Shown: positions 21,004 to 32,998, counted from the stretch's first letter. The stretch: 64,000 nt of DNA from Oscheius dolichura (GCA_932521035.1 OW051494.1:3644001-3708000); one strand, 5' to 3'. Made by a program: numbers and translations. The notes: generated from the letters alone by a model not told the origin.

Positions 21004-23844
21004 ATGCGGACGACGACGCTGGTGCCGTCGACGGCGGCGGCCATTCTTCTATTATTCCTCGTCACTACAGCGGCCGGCCTCGAGAATGGTACGTATCTAT
21101 TATTAGTACTCTTCTATTATTCCATTTATCTCTCTTCCTTCTTACTTTTTTCTTGTTTACTCCTGGGAACACCCATCCTCCTCTACCATAGCATAGTCAT
21201 AGTCCGGTCGGCCGAACCCATAAGGCCTCGGCAAAGCGAAATTTCCAAGGCCTTGATGTTTTGAACAGAAAGTATGGGTTCGGCCGTACTCAAATATTGT
21301 ACCAGGTCCATCTTCTAGATGAGTGCACATTGGTGGGAAAGGGATGTGCACCCAATACCTACCCTATGTGTACGGCGTAGGTTCCCGTTATTTATGGACC
21401 CCTGCGAAAACTCAAAAACATTAATGACGAGAAAGAAAGAGAGAGAAGGATGTTTGCCCAATAATAAGCTGTAACAGCCACGGGAAATTGACGTGGCCAT
21501 CTGTTTTCGGGGCAAGACTTTCCTTGATTGGCCGTGAAATGCCAGAGATTGTGATAATTGCTCGTCGAACTCGTTGAACTCGTTTAGGATCCTCGATGTC
21601 CTCCCTCGTTCGAATTGCCTGCCATCGCGACGCCACCCTTTCCTTCTGTAAATCAGCAGCTAGTGATGTACCCCCGACGAGGGCACTGGCTGCACCTGCT
21701 TTGAACAGCGCAGGTGAGAGATGGGGGACATCCCCCGAGATCAATAATCAATTCAGCGTTGAGTGAGAATGATGGTCGGCATCTTATAGACTTGGCCGAG
21801 GCGGTGAGAAGGTCTGCCGGGGGGAGGGGACCGCAATAACGATGAAGGTTGCAGGGCCGGAGGGAACCCCTTCGCGAGAACGACGAGACAAGGAGAGAGG
21901 AAGGACTCCGACCTCAGGGAGAAGGACTTGGAGAACGAGGAGGGGGTGAGTAGACTGAGAGAAGGAGAGTACAAGGCCTGTTCAGTTCATAGCCGAGGAG
22001 GGGGAGAGACTAGACTCGGCCAAACACCCTCTGAAGGAGATTGAGAAGGCCGTGGAGAACATCGGCTCACACCAGGTGGAGGTCCCTCCCACCGTCGAAG
22101 AGGAGGTCACCCTTAAACCGGGGACACGAGATCCCCTAGAGGAGGTGGCCACCCTCGAGACACTCACAACAACGCTAGCCCCTCCGGCCACCACGACCGA
22201 AGAAGACACCGAGGAGGTCGGGGGATTCAAGGGGCACAAGGCCGAGTACTGCGACAACTACGAGCAGCACTTCTCCTTCTACTGTGTCGGCGAGAAGGGC
22301 GAAGCCGTGAGTCTCCTCCTTATATTCACTTATAGTGTTCATTCTAGACGGCAGGGAAATTCTGCAATTCGTATAAGAAGGCCTGTCCGAATAAGGCGGC
22401 CACCAGTGGGAGCGCCGTCACGGAGTGGCCGGCGGATCCGTTTGAGAACAAGAAGGTGGAGAGGATACGGACCAGGGAGGAGAGCACCGAGATCACGGAG
22501 GAGGTCACAGAGCAGGAACTCTACTACGCCGAGTTGAAGGTGAGATCTTCCGTTTATTCTCTAACTCGGGTCAATTGCAGAAGAGGTTCCCGTGCAAGCC
22601 GGACTGTGACCAGAAGCTCTTCCCCCATTGCACGGCCGACTGCAAGTGTGACTACATCTACCCGTCGGTCCAGAGGTTCTGCAATCCTCCGCCGATGCCT
22701 CTCTTTCTGAATACCTGCCGGTGAGTGCCACGCTTTGATCTGGCCTTGATCCTCCAACATAGCGAATATAATTAGCAACGATACAGGTTGTGGTATCACA
22801 GCTGTCCGAAGTACGACGCCTACCACTACGCCTCCCAGTTCATTTATTCCAAGGCCGAGAAGGGAAAAGTATTGCGTATGCCCGTCTCTTTTCTTTTATT
22901 TGACTTAAACTTTAGCGGGTATTGCCACGAACGAGAATGAGTACGGGCCCGCTTCATTGCGCCCCGTCGCCAAGGGAGTCAAGACCCATGGGGAGGAGAT
23001 CCTCTACATGCCCCCACCTCTCCCGGCCAACTACCGGCAGAAGATGCGGGAGGACAGCAGACGAAGCGAGAGGATCGACGTGTTTGAGGAGGTGAGCAGG
23101 AAGAACAAGGAGAGGAGGAAGAGGAGGAGGATAGCCAGCAGGAGATACTCGGCGGCCACCAAAGCGACGACCATCAGCCCGCCGACGGCAAGGGAACTCT
23201 ACAGGAAATTGAAGTGAGGAGGGGATTTTCGAACAGAAAACAAGCATTTTAGGGAGTTGAACGCGCTGACATCCGATCCAGTGAAACTGACCAACGATCT
23301 GGTTAACCACGGCGGGCCGAATCTGGGAGGAGGAGGAGGAGGAGGAGGAGGAGGAGGAGGAGGAGGAGATGACCCCGGGAGCAGACGATCGAAAGCGTAT
23401 GCGCCTGCTATTGTTCCGGTTGTTCCGTCGGAAGCGGCCTACGGAGCAGCTGATGGAGACCCGTTCCAGGTTGGATAGACCTCTTTCCATTGTACTTTTG
23501 AATTTATAGAGATTTTCCGGGTTGACAGACAGCAAAGGTATTCTCCATCGTCCCAGGAGCAGCAGTCCCTTCACGAAGCCCGGTCTCTGGGCGGCCAACC
23601 CCGACGACCCCCACAATCGAGACCACGCCAATCGGTACTACTACCGGCCGTCGTCGGTGGGAGTCGACTGGCTGAATGGACAGATCCAATGGGGTGCTCA
23701 TTGGTAGTCTCCGGTCCTTTTAAAGAATAAAGCCGGATGTTCAGGGCCGTGCCAGCAGCTCAGGTCGGAGGGACAGACGGCTTTTCGACGGTGCATTTCC
23801 CGACAATCGGCCACTTCCTCAACATCCCTGACGACTACGACTAA
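21004..23844 (+). CDS. Secreted Cys-rich tandem family, member 2 (one module, long acidic/basic linkers)
   Basis: Start MRTTTLVPSTAAAILLLFLV at 21004 (signal peptide). An exon at about 21590-21710 reads IACHRDATLSFC, matching member 3 (EACRREPTLSFC). A Thr/Glu/Pro-rich linker precedes one module, EYCDNYEQHFSFYC...GKFCNSYKKAC. The second domain is CKPDCDQKLFPHCTADCKCD...VQRFC...NTCR, then WYHSCPKYDAYHYASQF. A basic linker and a (GGA)n-encoded Gly run follow. The terminal block is NPDDPHNRDHANRYYY...WLNGQIQWGAHWAVPAA and ends FLNIPDDYD. Exon 2 to 4 junctions in 21700-21980 are unresolved, and the first intron holds a hairpin repeat. Not recognised beyond a nematode-type secreted protein. Confidence 0.65.
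21209..21286. repeat. Perfect 14-bp inverted repeat with nested stem in intron 1 of member 2
   Basis: cggccgaacccata at 21209-21222 and its exact reverse complement at 21273-21286, with an inner aaggcct/aggcctt pair. Could form a hairpin in the pre-mRNA. Confidence 0.7.
23325..23369 (+). repeat. (GGA)n microsatellite encoding poly-Gly in member 2
   Basis: About fifteen gga triplets give a run of Gly between LGG and DDPG. Likely length-variable. Confidence 0.85.
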
Positions 23845-24289
23845 CTCCTCCCCTCACCCTGTCTGTATATACACGCAATAAATATTGCACACATCTTGAA
23901 CTACCCTGTCGTTTCAGTAGAGGAGAGGGGAGATGTCTTTATTGATCTTCCTCGGGCCAAAACACCTCTTTGATGGGATAAAGGTCATACTACAGTATAC
24001 CTACACGGGACACAGGAGCAGACGGTGGTCAGACGAGCAATTTCATCACTGGAGAAATCAACTTTGTATATACAGAGTCCCTAAAGCCATATTATTATTT
24101 CATATGGTCTTAACTTACATAGACCTCCCAGAGAATTTTCGATTCAGTTCTTCGAGTAGAGCATAGCCATATTTTAAACCTTGAAATTCCCTTGAAAATA
24201 AAAATTTCCAAAAACATGGCCAAATGGAGCATTGGGTTTTGGCAAAACATGATGCCCCTCATATAGAGAAAGTAAAGACGGAAGTTCGA

Positions 24290-24405
24290 GGACATGGCCC
24301 CCGCAGTGCTTCCCGACGGTGCACTTCCCCCTCGGACACAACATCCTCGACGACTAGCTCCTCCCCCACCGTGTGTGTCTCTATATATCGCAATAAATAT
24401 TCGCT
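24290..24405 (+). pseudogene. Decayed 3'-end duplicate of the secreted Cys-rich family
   Basis: The stretch cccgacggtgcacttccc...aacatcctcgacgactag...ctcctcccc...gcaataaatatt parallels the end of member 2 (cgacggtgcatttcccgaca...aacatccctgacgactacga...ctcctcccc...gcaataaatatt). That covers the last coding codons, the 3'UTR and the poly(A) signal. The reading frame is lost. It lies between members 2 and 3, consistent with unequal exchange leaving a truncated copy. Confidence 0.75.
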
Positions 24406-24489
24406 CCCCACAGCCAGCCACACCATCCTCCGCCACAACAACAACAGTCTATCAATCAGACTCGTCGCCCAGTCTATTTCATTTTGACC

Positions 24490-27400
24490 ATGATAGGCAG
24501 CCACCGGTCTATCCTCCTCCTTCTACTTTGCCCCCTCATGTCATACGGTAATTGCGCCTTTCCTGTCGAGACCATCCTCCCTCTTCAGCCGTCAGTAAAG
24601 ATCTCATCTACGAGGCTTGTCGCCGCGAGCCGACTCTCTCCTTCTGTGATGCCCATTATTTCGGGAAGCCGTTGTTCGACCGGGCAAAGGCCACGACGAC
24701 GACCCCCTCTGCCCCGGTGGACGACGTCTTCCGGGAGATGAATTCCTGGCTCGAGGGCTACAAAGACGTGAGTACTCCTCCCGGGGTCAAGAACTGTCTT
24801 ACGGTCTCAAACGTGATCAGTTTGTTGTGTCAAAACAAGCTTCTATTTTGGTCTCCCTCCGGCGTCATCTCGCCGGCCAAAACACAGAAAGCTGTTTCCC
24901 AGTGTCTATTTTGACCCGACGGAGTTTCCCGTTTTAGGACACCGACGACGAGGACGCCCAGATCGAGAAGAGCCGTCGCCTCCACGCCGACAAGAGCCAG
25001 TACTGCAACAAGTACCACCAGAACTACCAGCACTACTGCCTCAACGGGAAGGACGGTCAGGGAGTGCTCGAGGGTGTCCTGAATCAGTTCTGTGCTGCCT
25101 ACCGTATCGCCTGTGACGGTGTGATATCGGGAGTCAAGAGCGAAGTCGCGTAAGGCAGTCACATTGAGGGGAGACAACTCGACGTTTCCAGAGAATTCCC
25201 AGAGCCTCCCGATTTGGAGGAGGACTTCGAGGTGGACGAGGACGACAAGAAGGCCACTCCTAAGAATGGTTCATTTGGGGAAGATGACCATATAAAAGAG
25301 ACATTTTCAGATAAGACGGAAGAGTACTGTAAGCAATTCAAATCCCAGTACAAGGCCCTCTGCTTCCCGCCTTACAAACAAGCCACCGAGTTCTGCCAGT
25401 CATTCAACGAGAACTGCATGAAAGAGTGAGTATCCTCCCCTGTTTCGAGAAGTAATATCCGTCCTTTAGTCCGACTTCCGCCGAGTCCGTACCGTCCTCC
25501 TCCACTTCTTCGGTTAAACAAGAAGGCTTCGTCGAGGAGCCATCCTCCACCCCAGTTGAAGGCGCCGGTGCCGAAACGGTACGTGCCCCTCTCTCTTCCT
25601 GGTCATACTGTAACCATTTGCAGAGTAGCAAGATCACGATCTACTGTGAGAAGTACTCAGAGAACTTTAATTATTATTGTGTCGGGGACACGGCCGGCAA
25701 CAACGAGAAGTTCTGCCACTCCTACCAGAAGAACTGTCCGGGGAAGATGGGCTCGTAGGTCGTCGTCCTCCTCCCTTTCTGTCGCATGGTGCATGGTCTC
25801 CTCCTTCCGTCTCCCCCTCCTCTGTTTGTATATAGCCGTCGTCTTTCCATTTTTGTCCGGGTCTTCTGTTTTGCCATCTATTTTCGGGTTGATGAACGAT
25901 CTCCGCATGACTTTCATATGTCCTTTTGTGCCATAATAAACCTCTACTTTGTCCGTCTTCCTTGTTTTCAATGTTCGTCCATTTCCTTCTCCTTCTGTCA
26001 CTTCCAATCTTCTTCTGTTTTAGTTTCAAGGAATCCGGCACATTCCTCGGAGAAAAGGTTACTTTCTGATCTTATTTCTATAAAAAACTAGAGATTAGAG
26101 TGGGGAGCAGGGCGGCGTCTACTCGTTCAAGGGCAGCAAGAAGGAGTACTGCGAGCAGTTCGCCGTCAACTACGAGTACTACTGTAAGCGGCAGGGCGAC
26201 GACCCCAAGATCACCGAGAAGTTCTGCCCCAGCTATAAGGAATCCTGTCTCCTGGTCACAACGTAAGAGGATCGGTGGAGGAGGATAAGCAGAGTGCCTT
26301 CAGAACAGCCCGGCCGGCCAATCCATTCATCGATGAGGACTTTCCCGACTTCGAACACCCGGAGGTAGGCGTCAGAGATCTGTCAACACATTACGACCGC
26401 CAGACGGGGCACCCCTATTATTAGCGGGCCTGTCTCTATTCTTACCGTGGTTGTAGAAAATACAACTTGTGTCTATTGAACAAAAGATCAAATAACGAAA
26501 AATACTGTTCCAGGGAAGGAAGAAGGCCAAGAAGGGAGGGAAGGGCCGACGCCGGCCGCGGAAGAAACGAGCCTGTACGCCGGATTGCGACCAGCGGATC
26601 TATAAACACTGCACCGCCGAATGCAAGTGCGACTATCTCTATCCATACGTACAGAAGTTCTGCAACCCGCCCCCTCTACCTCTCTTCTTGAATACCTGCC
26701 GGTAGTGGCTCTCCCCCCTCTCAATTTAGAATATCCCAGGTTGTGGTACAACGGCTGCCCCAAGTACGAGAGATATCACTATGCCTCACAGTTCGTCTAC
26801 TCCAAGGCGGAGAAGGGCAAGAAGATTGGTTTGTTGTATTTGATAGAGGAGGATTGACGACTGTTTCAGAGGGGCCGGTGGGCACCCAGGCATTTAACGT
26901 CGTCTCCCCCGGTGGTGAGCGTCTACCCGTCAATCTACGGCAGCCGGGAGTCGGCAACCAGCGCAGGAAGTGAATCCTCCCCTTTCTGGCGTCGAAATAA
27001 CCGGGCATATAGGGACGAGCCGTGGGAATTCGCCAACGACACGGACTTCCGCGGCCCCGTTCGTCTCCACCAGCTACCGGGCATACAGTCTCTTCCTCCT
27101 GGTCTCAAAGAGATCGTCCCCAAGTGCGTCTTCTCTTCCGGTTGAGAGGATCCGTAATAATTTCAGTTTTGCAGTCAGGGCCAGTCGAAAGAGAAACGCC
27201 ACCGCAGACGGGGAAGAAGTGCCGACGATCCCGAAAGACGAAAAGGCCAAGTGAGTTTTTTGGGTTTGCGGAGGAAGAGGAGATGGTGTTCAGGGATTCG
27301 GTGCCGGTCGTCCCGTCGGACAGCGTCTTCACCAGTGCGGACAGCCAGTACGGCGCCTTTACGGACACCAGCGGCATTCTTCACCGGCCCAGAAGCAGAT

Positions 27401-27717
27401 CCCCCTTCACGAAGCCAGGTAACCCATTGTTTGGAGGGTAAAAACTGGGTTACAGGTCTCTGGGAGCCGAATCCCGACGACCCGCACAACAGAGACCACG
27501 CCAATAAGTGGTACTACGCCCCGAAGTCCGTCAATGTCGACTGGCTCAGCGGACAGGTTTGTCTCGATTTTTGGAAGAGTGCAATAGAGAAGTTCAGGTA
27601 GCCTGGGGTGCGCATTGGGCGGTTCCCGCCGCCGGGGTCGGAGGAACCGACGGATTCAGCGCCCTCCATTTCCCAACGGTCGGCACCTTCTTCAACATCC
27701 CCGACGACTACGATTAA
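24490..27717 (+). CDS. Secreted Cys-rich tandem family, member 3 (four modules)
   Basis: Start MIGSHRSILLLLLCPLMSYA at 24490 (signal peptide), then EACRREPTLSFCDAHYF. Four modules follow: QYCNKYHQNYQHYC...NQFCAAYRIAC (about 24980-25115); EYCKQFKSQYKALC...EFCQSFNENC (25320-25425); IYCEKYSENFNYYC...KFCHSYQKNC (25630-25740); EYCEQFAVNYEYYC...KFCPSYKESC (26135-26255). Acidic and Ser/Thr linkers separate them. The second domain is CTPDCDQRIYKHCTAECKC...VQKFC...NTCR, then WYNGCPKYERYHYASQF. A basic KKAKKGGKGRRRPRKKR precedes it. The terminal block is NPDDPHNRDHANKWYY...AWGAHWAVPAAGVGG and ends FFNIPDDYD. Modules sit in separate exons, so growth by exon duplication is likely. Function unknown; an extracellular matrix or cuticle role is only a guess. 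Confidence 0.7.
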
Positions 27718-27832
27718 TATATTTTTATTTATTTAACTTAACTTTAACTTATTTATTTATTTGTAATATATTACAGTAGTGTGTGAATAAAGTGAATAGG
27801 TACACGTTTTTCGGTAAAAATCGGACAGGGGA

Positions 27833-28747
27833 TTAGAGGCCGACGTCGTAGTCCGGGGTGCCGCTGGCGAATGTCTTGAAGAATGCCTGGACAGCCTCGA
27901 GCTCCTGGAGGGTTCCCTTGATCTGAAATTATTTTATTTATAGGGAAGTCATAGGAAAGATATACCTCAGGAATCTCCGAGACATTCTTGAAATAAGCAG
28001 TCAGTTTGGGGTAGTCCTTTCCGGGGAAGGACTGACCATCCAGAGGGCCGACTCCCAGGGTGGCCACCCAGTAGTGGCGTTCGAAGAAGGGGAAGGCCAG
28101 CAGATCGGCGTATCCCACCTCGTCCCCGCCGAAGAATTTCCCCGGGAGGAGAGCCTCAACCTTCGTGAAGGCCGTCTTCACCACGGCGTTTTTCTCCTCA
28201 GACACGGAGGGGTCCTGAAGAGACTCGTCTCCCAGATTTGCCGCCTGTCCCCTACCTTGAAAGCGGCCATCATGCCGTAGAAGGCGGGCCCGAGGACTCC
28301 CAGCTGCTCAGCGAACAACTTCTGCTGGAATTTTTTGTAGGGATCGGTGGGAAGGATTCTCCTCTCGGGGAACTTGTCGTCCAGGTACTCGGGGATCAAT
28401 CCGGACTCGATGGTTATCTAAACAAGTGGATTACTCTCTCTCCTGGACGACGGCGGCTACCTGCCCATCAATTTCCAGGGCCGGAACTTTTCCCTCCGGG
28501 TGTTTCTTGAAGTACCATTCCGGCTTCTCCTGTAGGTGGACGTTGACCACCTCGGCCCTAGGGACAGTTTAGGGGGAGGACGGCCTCTATCTCACTTGAT
28601 GTGTTTCACCGAGAGGTAGAGGATGACCCGCTCTGCCCAGGGACAGAATCTCATGTTGTAGACACGCACTTGGCCGGGAGCAGGTGCCCCCGGTTCCGGG
28701 TCTCCCTTGCGGAGAACTTTGGTGTTGAGTTTGGTGAGGGATGTCAT
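27833..28747 (-). CDS. Omega-class glutathione S-transferase
   Basis: Thioltransferase and dehydroascorbate-reductase type GST in this class. Start [20 protein letters not shown] at 28747. The thioredoxin-like half has the omega active-site cysteine in [11 protein letters not shown], cis-Pro region GKVPALEID and the glutathione motif [13 protein letters not shown]. The helical C-terminal half contains FYGMMAAFK and [18 protein letters not shown], ending TPDYDVGL. Four introns of ~40 nt. Cytosolic, no targeting signal. GC-rich codon use like its neighbours. Full length (about 245 residues). Confidence 0.9.
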
Positions 28748-29651
28748 CTGGAAGGGAGTACTCGCCGAGGACTACGAGCAGAGACCTTTTTGGAAGGACG
28801 AGATAACACGGACACGAGCCTATTCAGTTATGACTTCCCCTCCCTGGATCAAGTGCCCAGTGTAACGGGGAAAAGAGGGCAGTTATTACTTTTCGCGCCG
28901 GAGGCAAACAGAGGCCGAGAGTAGCTCTGCAAACAGCGTAAAGTTGCGGGAAAGTCCCCCTGCTGAAATGTCAAAAAAGATGGCAGGAAACGAGGAAATC
29001 AATAGGAATTGAACGAGTACACAGAGCAGGAAATCGATGGCCAGTCCTTGACTCAGAAGATAGGTGGCTGACGCAATAGATGGGGATATTTTGGGGAGAG
29101 GGGAGTTTATGTAGGGCAGGCATTGTCAGCATGGGAAAGGAGGGAGTAAACACCGGGTGCACGAAATGGGGGGACGATGACAATGGCAGGCAGAGGGGGG
29201 AGAGACAACAGAGATCAGGGGGATTCGCTTTTTGTGACTTCTACGGCAGGCCCAGGGCACACAGTTCCGCAACAGAGAGGCTCGGGGATGACTTGACCAA
29301 ATCAGAACAAGGACACGAGATTTTTAGAATTCCTTCTCCAGTCACCCCCATTGATATTTATCCGTTACTCATCCTCCTCCTACCCTATCCCCTGTCCTCC
29401 CCAGACCCTCGTCCGCCCCAGTCCCCCGTCCTCCCTTTGCCCTGTTCCTTGTCCTCCCATATCCTCGTCCTCCCTTTGCCCTGTCCCTTGTCCTACCCTG
29501 CCCCTCGTCCACCCCCAGTCCTCCCCTTGCCCTCTCTCTAGTAATCGAACCGGTTATGCTCAGCCTTGTACTTGACCCCCGCCGTCCCCTTTCAGAGAGT
29601 ACCCCATTTGGAATGGTTTATTTTGCTAGCCGGTATTGCGAGAGATAGAGA
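28748..29651. other. Intergenic region with pyrimidine-rich minisatellite
   Basis: Between GST and CDK5, both on the minus strand. Apart from the repeat listed separately, no supported gene is seen. A long gap makes an operon with CDK5 unlikely. Confidence 0.4.
29380..29540. repeat. Imperfect minisatellite, unit about cctcgtcctccctttgccct
   Basis: Seven or so diverged copies of a 20-25 base C/T-rich unit (tgtcctccc / tccctttgccctgtccctt / acccctcgtcc). Plus-strand ORFs through it are low-complexity artefacts. Confidence 0.7.
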
Positions 29652-30867
29652 TCAGTCTGATATTTCGGTGAAGTAGCTGTGGTGGAGTGCGGTGTCGGCG
29701 TCAATTCTCAGCGAGGGATTGCACACGAGCAGCTTCTGAAAAAGAGAGACGAAAGTACAATTACACTCTGTCCCCGTCGCCGGGATGACGTCAGCCGCCG
29801 ACGGCTGTCGATAAGCAGGCACAAAGCGAAGAGAAGGCCCACCTGGAGGAGATCGCGACCCTTGGACGGCAGGTTCGGCACGACTTGTCCCCAGGTCATC
29901 GAGGGGTGGTAGAGGGGCATCGGCTGAATATTCATGTGGGATACATGCCCCTCGTGGTTACCTTGAAGTCCGGCAGCTGGGAGACCCCCGGCCAGCTGTC
30001 ATCCGTCGGGGTTCCGAGTTGTTTGAAGATCCTCTTCAATTGATCGTCGACGTCGGCCCCCGGGAACAGAGGCCGGCCGGCATTCGAGATCTCTGAAATA
30101 ACACAGGGCCTTCCCCCCTTTCCCCCAAATTACCGGCAAAGATACAGCCGGCCGACCACATATCGATGGACGTGTTGTAGAGCTTGGCCCCGAAAAGGAC
30201 ATCCGGCGGTCGGTACCACAGGGTCACCACCTAAACGGGCGGCTCTATTTCCTTGTCCAGTAAATGTACCTCGGCACTGAAACATCGAACAGGGATACCA
30301 AAGGCCCGGGCCAGACCAAAGTCGGCCAACTTTAGCTGGTTGTTACTGTTGATAAGTAGATTCTGGGGCTTGAGATCGCGGTGGAGGATGTGGTGCTGGT
30401 GGCAGAAGGCCAGGCCGCAAAGAAGCTGCATCATCAGGGATTTGGCTTGCTGGAGAGCGCGTCCTTCTATCAAAGGACTATCCCACCTGCTGGTCGATGT
30501 GTCCATTGCACGAGTCGAAGAATTTCTTCAGATCTTGGTCACAATACTCGAAGACTAATGTCAACTTGTTTTCTGAATGGACTACGTCGTAGAGACGGAC
30601 GACATTTTTGTGTTTCAACTCTTTTAAAATGGAAATTTCTCGGAGTGCCGAGCTGGGAACACCCTAAAGAGGCTTCTGAGCAAATATGGTCAGGATGCCA
30701 ACCTCATCATCGTCGTCCAGTCTTACCCGTTTTAAAGCGACAACTTCTCCATTTTCTCTGTTCCTAGCTTTGAATACTGTTCCATAAGTACCTGAGATTT
30801 TCTTTTTTTTAATGTGTACGTGCTTACCTTCTCCAATTTTCTCCAGATTTGCAAATCTTTGCATCAT
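29652..30867 (-). CDS. CDK5: Cyclin-dependent kinase 5
   Basis: Ser/Thr kinase that acts with non-cyclin activators in neurons of known animals. Start [14 protein letters not shown] at 30867, Gly-loop completed across an intron as GTYGTVFKA. Seen: [15 protein letters not shown] (Lys), [18 protein letters not shown] (the PSSALRE helix typical of CDK5 rather than PSTAIRE), [15 protein letters not shown], catalytic loop [30 protein letters not shown] (activation loop with Ser in place of Thr, as in CDK5), [15 protein letters not shown] and [13 protein letters not shown]. The C-lobe ends [12 protein letters not shown]. Seven or more introns of 35-45 nt. Full length, about 290 residues. Confidence 0.93.
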
Positions 30868-31761
30868 CTTTACACACTCACATCTAATAGACTAAGTCTA
30901 AAAATTTATCTTGGGGAAGTGCTCTGTGAAGAAGGTGGGGGAAAATCCTTCAATTCGATTGTCATTCCAATGCAATGCTACTTTACGGTGTAAACGTCGG
31001 ACGCCTGGCTACGAACATAATACCGAGAAGATCCATTGAAACGCCAGTGGGGTCGTTTCTCACACATTAGACGGATACTTCTATCTAGTTTCCGGAGGCA
31101 TTTCTTTACCGGAACTATAGTCGGTTTCCAACCGAAAAGCCGCGGCTACACAGCTCGCCGAGACCGCCAATTTAAAGGTCAGAGCGCTCCAATGCCAAAA
31201 TCCATGTTATGCATTTATATGCGGTTTTGATGAGTTTTTTTCTCTTTTTTTATCGACCCCGAATCTATTTTTCTGTATCCTCGCGCCACCAAACAGACCA
31301 AAAATGAAAAATTACGCGTCTTTTCGGTTGGAAACGGACTAAAACTGGCGACATGACGTTCAAATGAAATGAAATGGAAAATTAATCATCCTGCATCCCT
31401 TCAATCGACAGGCTAACATATAAACAAGAGATGATAAACACATATCAACATTTTTATTCAGCTGCCTATGTTCTTTAGAGAGAGAAAAAATGGCAACAGA
31501 ATAATCAAATTGTATATTTGTCAATTGTCAAAATTGAAATAACAATTTTAAACGCCTAGAACTGACTACTCGTGCCTGCACAGGGTTATAAAAGAAGAAA
31601 AGGGATAAATTACTAACCGTTTATAATTTGCATGTTATTAACAGATGGTAACAAACTACCCACAGATCTAACTTACAACACTTAAGATCACGAGATGTGG
31701 GTGGACAACGTGCAAACTATTAACTGTAGACGCCTCATAGATACCTATAATTTGAATGTTA
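30868..31761. other. Intergenic region with an inverted-repeat element
   Basis: Between CDK5 (5' end) and the ADP/ATP carrier (3' end). It contains the inverted pair 31113-31144 / 31313-31341 and two direct similar copies of tataattt(g)..atgttattaaca near 31619 and 31744. No supported gene. Confidence 0.45.
31113..31341. repeat. Inverted-repeat (MITE-like) element
   Basis: ggtttccaaccgaaaag on the left and cttttcggttggaaac on the right, about 190 bases apart. The outer sequence actatagtc/gactata is shared with a solo copy near 63599-63615 (ggaaacggactatagtt). An interspersed repeat is likely. Confidence 0.55.
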
Positions 31762-32998
31762 TTAACAAAAAAAAAGTTCATACTTCTGAATTTCATCGTA
31801 TATGGCAAGCACCAAAGCTCCTCCAGTTCCACGGAAAACGTTCGAGAGTGCTCCCTTAAACATAGCACTGATTCCTTCGTTGCGGATGATCTTTTGAGCG
31901 CAGTCCAATGTGTTCTTGTAGAGGACATCTTTACGTCCGGACTGCATCATCATACGACGACGCACAGTATCCCAAGGATAGGACAGAATACCAGATCCAA
32001 CGGTAACGACCTGTAATTCGTACATAAAATTGCGAACTAAATATTGTGCAAACCTGAGCAATACCCCAAGCGGCGAAGAAGTTGAGCTTCTGGCCTTCTC
32101 CGGCGAACACGATCTTGGCAGTATCGAACATTCCGAAGTAAGCGGCACGGTAGATGATGATTCCTTGGACGGATACGAAGAAACCACGGTACAGTCCAAT
32201 GGGTCCATCAGACTTGACGATCTTGACGAGACAATCGGTCAATCCCTTGAATTCACGGGTAGATCCCTTGCCGATATCAGCTCCAAGACGGGTACCTAAA
32301 GAGATATTTTCGAAATTCATTGCATCTAGCTGATTACAAAAATGAGGTACCAGGTAAAAAAGAACTTACGAGCAAAGTCAAGAGGATAGACGAAGCAGAG
32401 AGAGGTAGCTCCGGCAGCTCCACCAGAAGCCAAGTTTCCGGCAAAGAACTTCCAGAAATCCTTCTTCTGTAAAGAACATATTGTGTTTAATTATTAACAA
32501 TAAACACCTTGTCAACACCATCGAGGAACATCTTCTTGTATGTATCCTTGAAGGCGAAGTTCAAAGCCTGGGTAGGGAAGTATCGGATGACGTTGGCAAG
32601 GTTTCCACGCCACAAAGCGGCAAATCCCTGTTCTTTGGGGACACGGATAAGGACATCCATGATTCCTTTGTAGCGCTTGTCGACGGCAATTTGGGTAGAG
32701 GCATCCTGGACCTAAAAAAGAGAATTAGCTTTTTTTAACCACTTCAAAAAATGCATATCTAAAATTAACGAACCTGGAGAAGAAGTTTGACACGCTCGAT
32801 GGGGGCAACAGCCGTTTTGGAGACAGCAGCTGCAGTACCTGCAAATTAAATGTATTATAAACCAAATTCTTTTCAAATTCCTTCTTCCTACTATTAATAT
32901 TAATCCTTTACAGTGAATAGTATATTAAAAAACGTACCTCCAGAGGCAAGATCAATGAAGAACTTCTTAGCGTCAAAGCCTTTCTCTTGAGGAGCCAT
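31762..32998 (-). CDS. ANT: Mitochondrial ADP/ATP translocase
   Basis: Exchanges cytosolic ADP for matrix ATP in the inner mitochondrial membrane. Start [20 protein letters not shown] at 32998. Three mitochondrial-carrier repeats are seen: [30 protein letters not shown] and [17 protein letters not shown]. The RRRMMM signature is specific to ADP/ATP carriers. Five introns of 40-100 nt. Ends [13 protein letters not shown] at TAA 31762, slightly variable in the tail. About 305 residues, full length. AT-rich third positions. Confidence 0.95.

Noticed and set aside
29080..29575. Long plus-strand Pro/Cys-rich ORFs
   Set aside because: They run through the pyrimidine-rich minisatellite and have no start context, splice signals or homology.
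30868..31440. Possible small ORF at 31036-31230
   Set aside because: No splice-consistent extension, no conserved motif; overlaps an inverted-repeat element.
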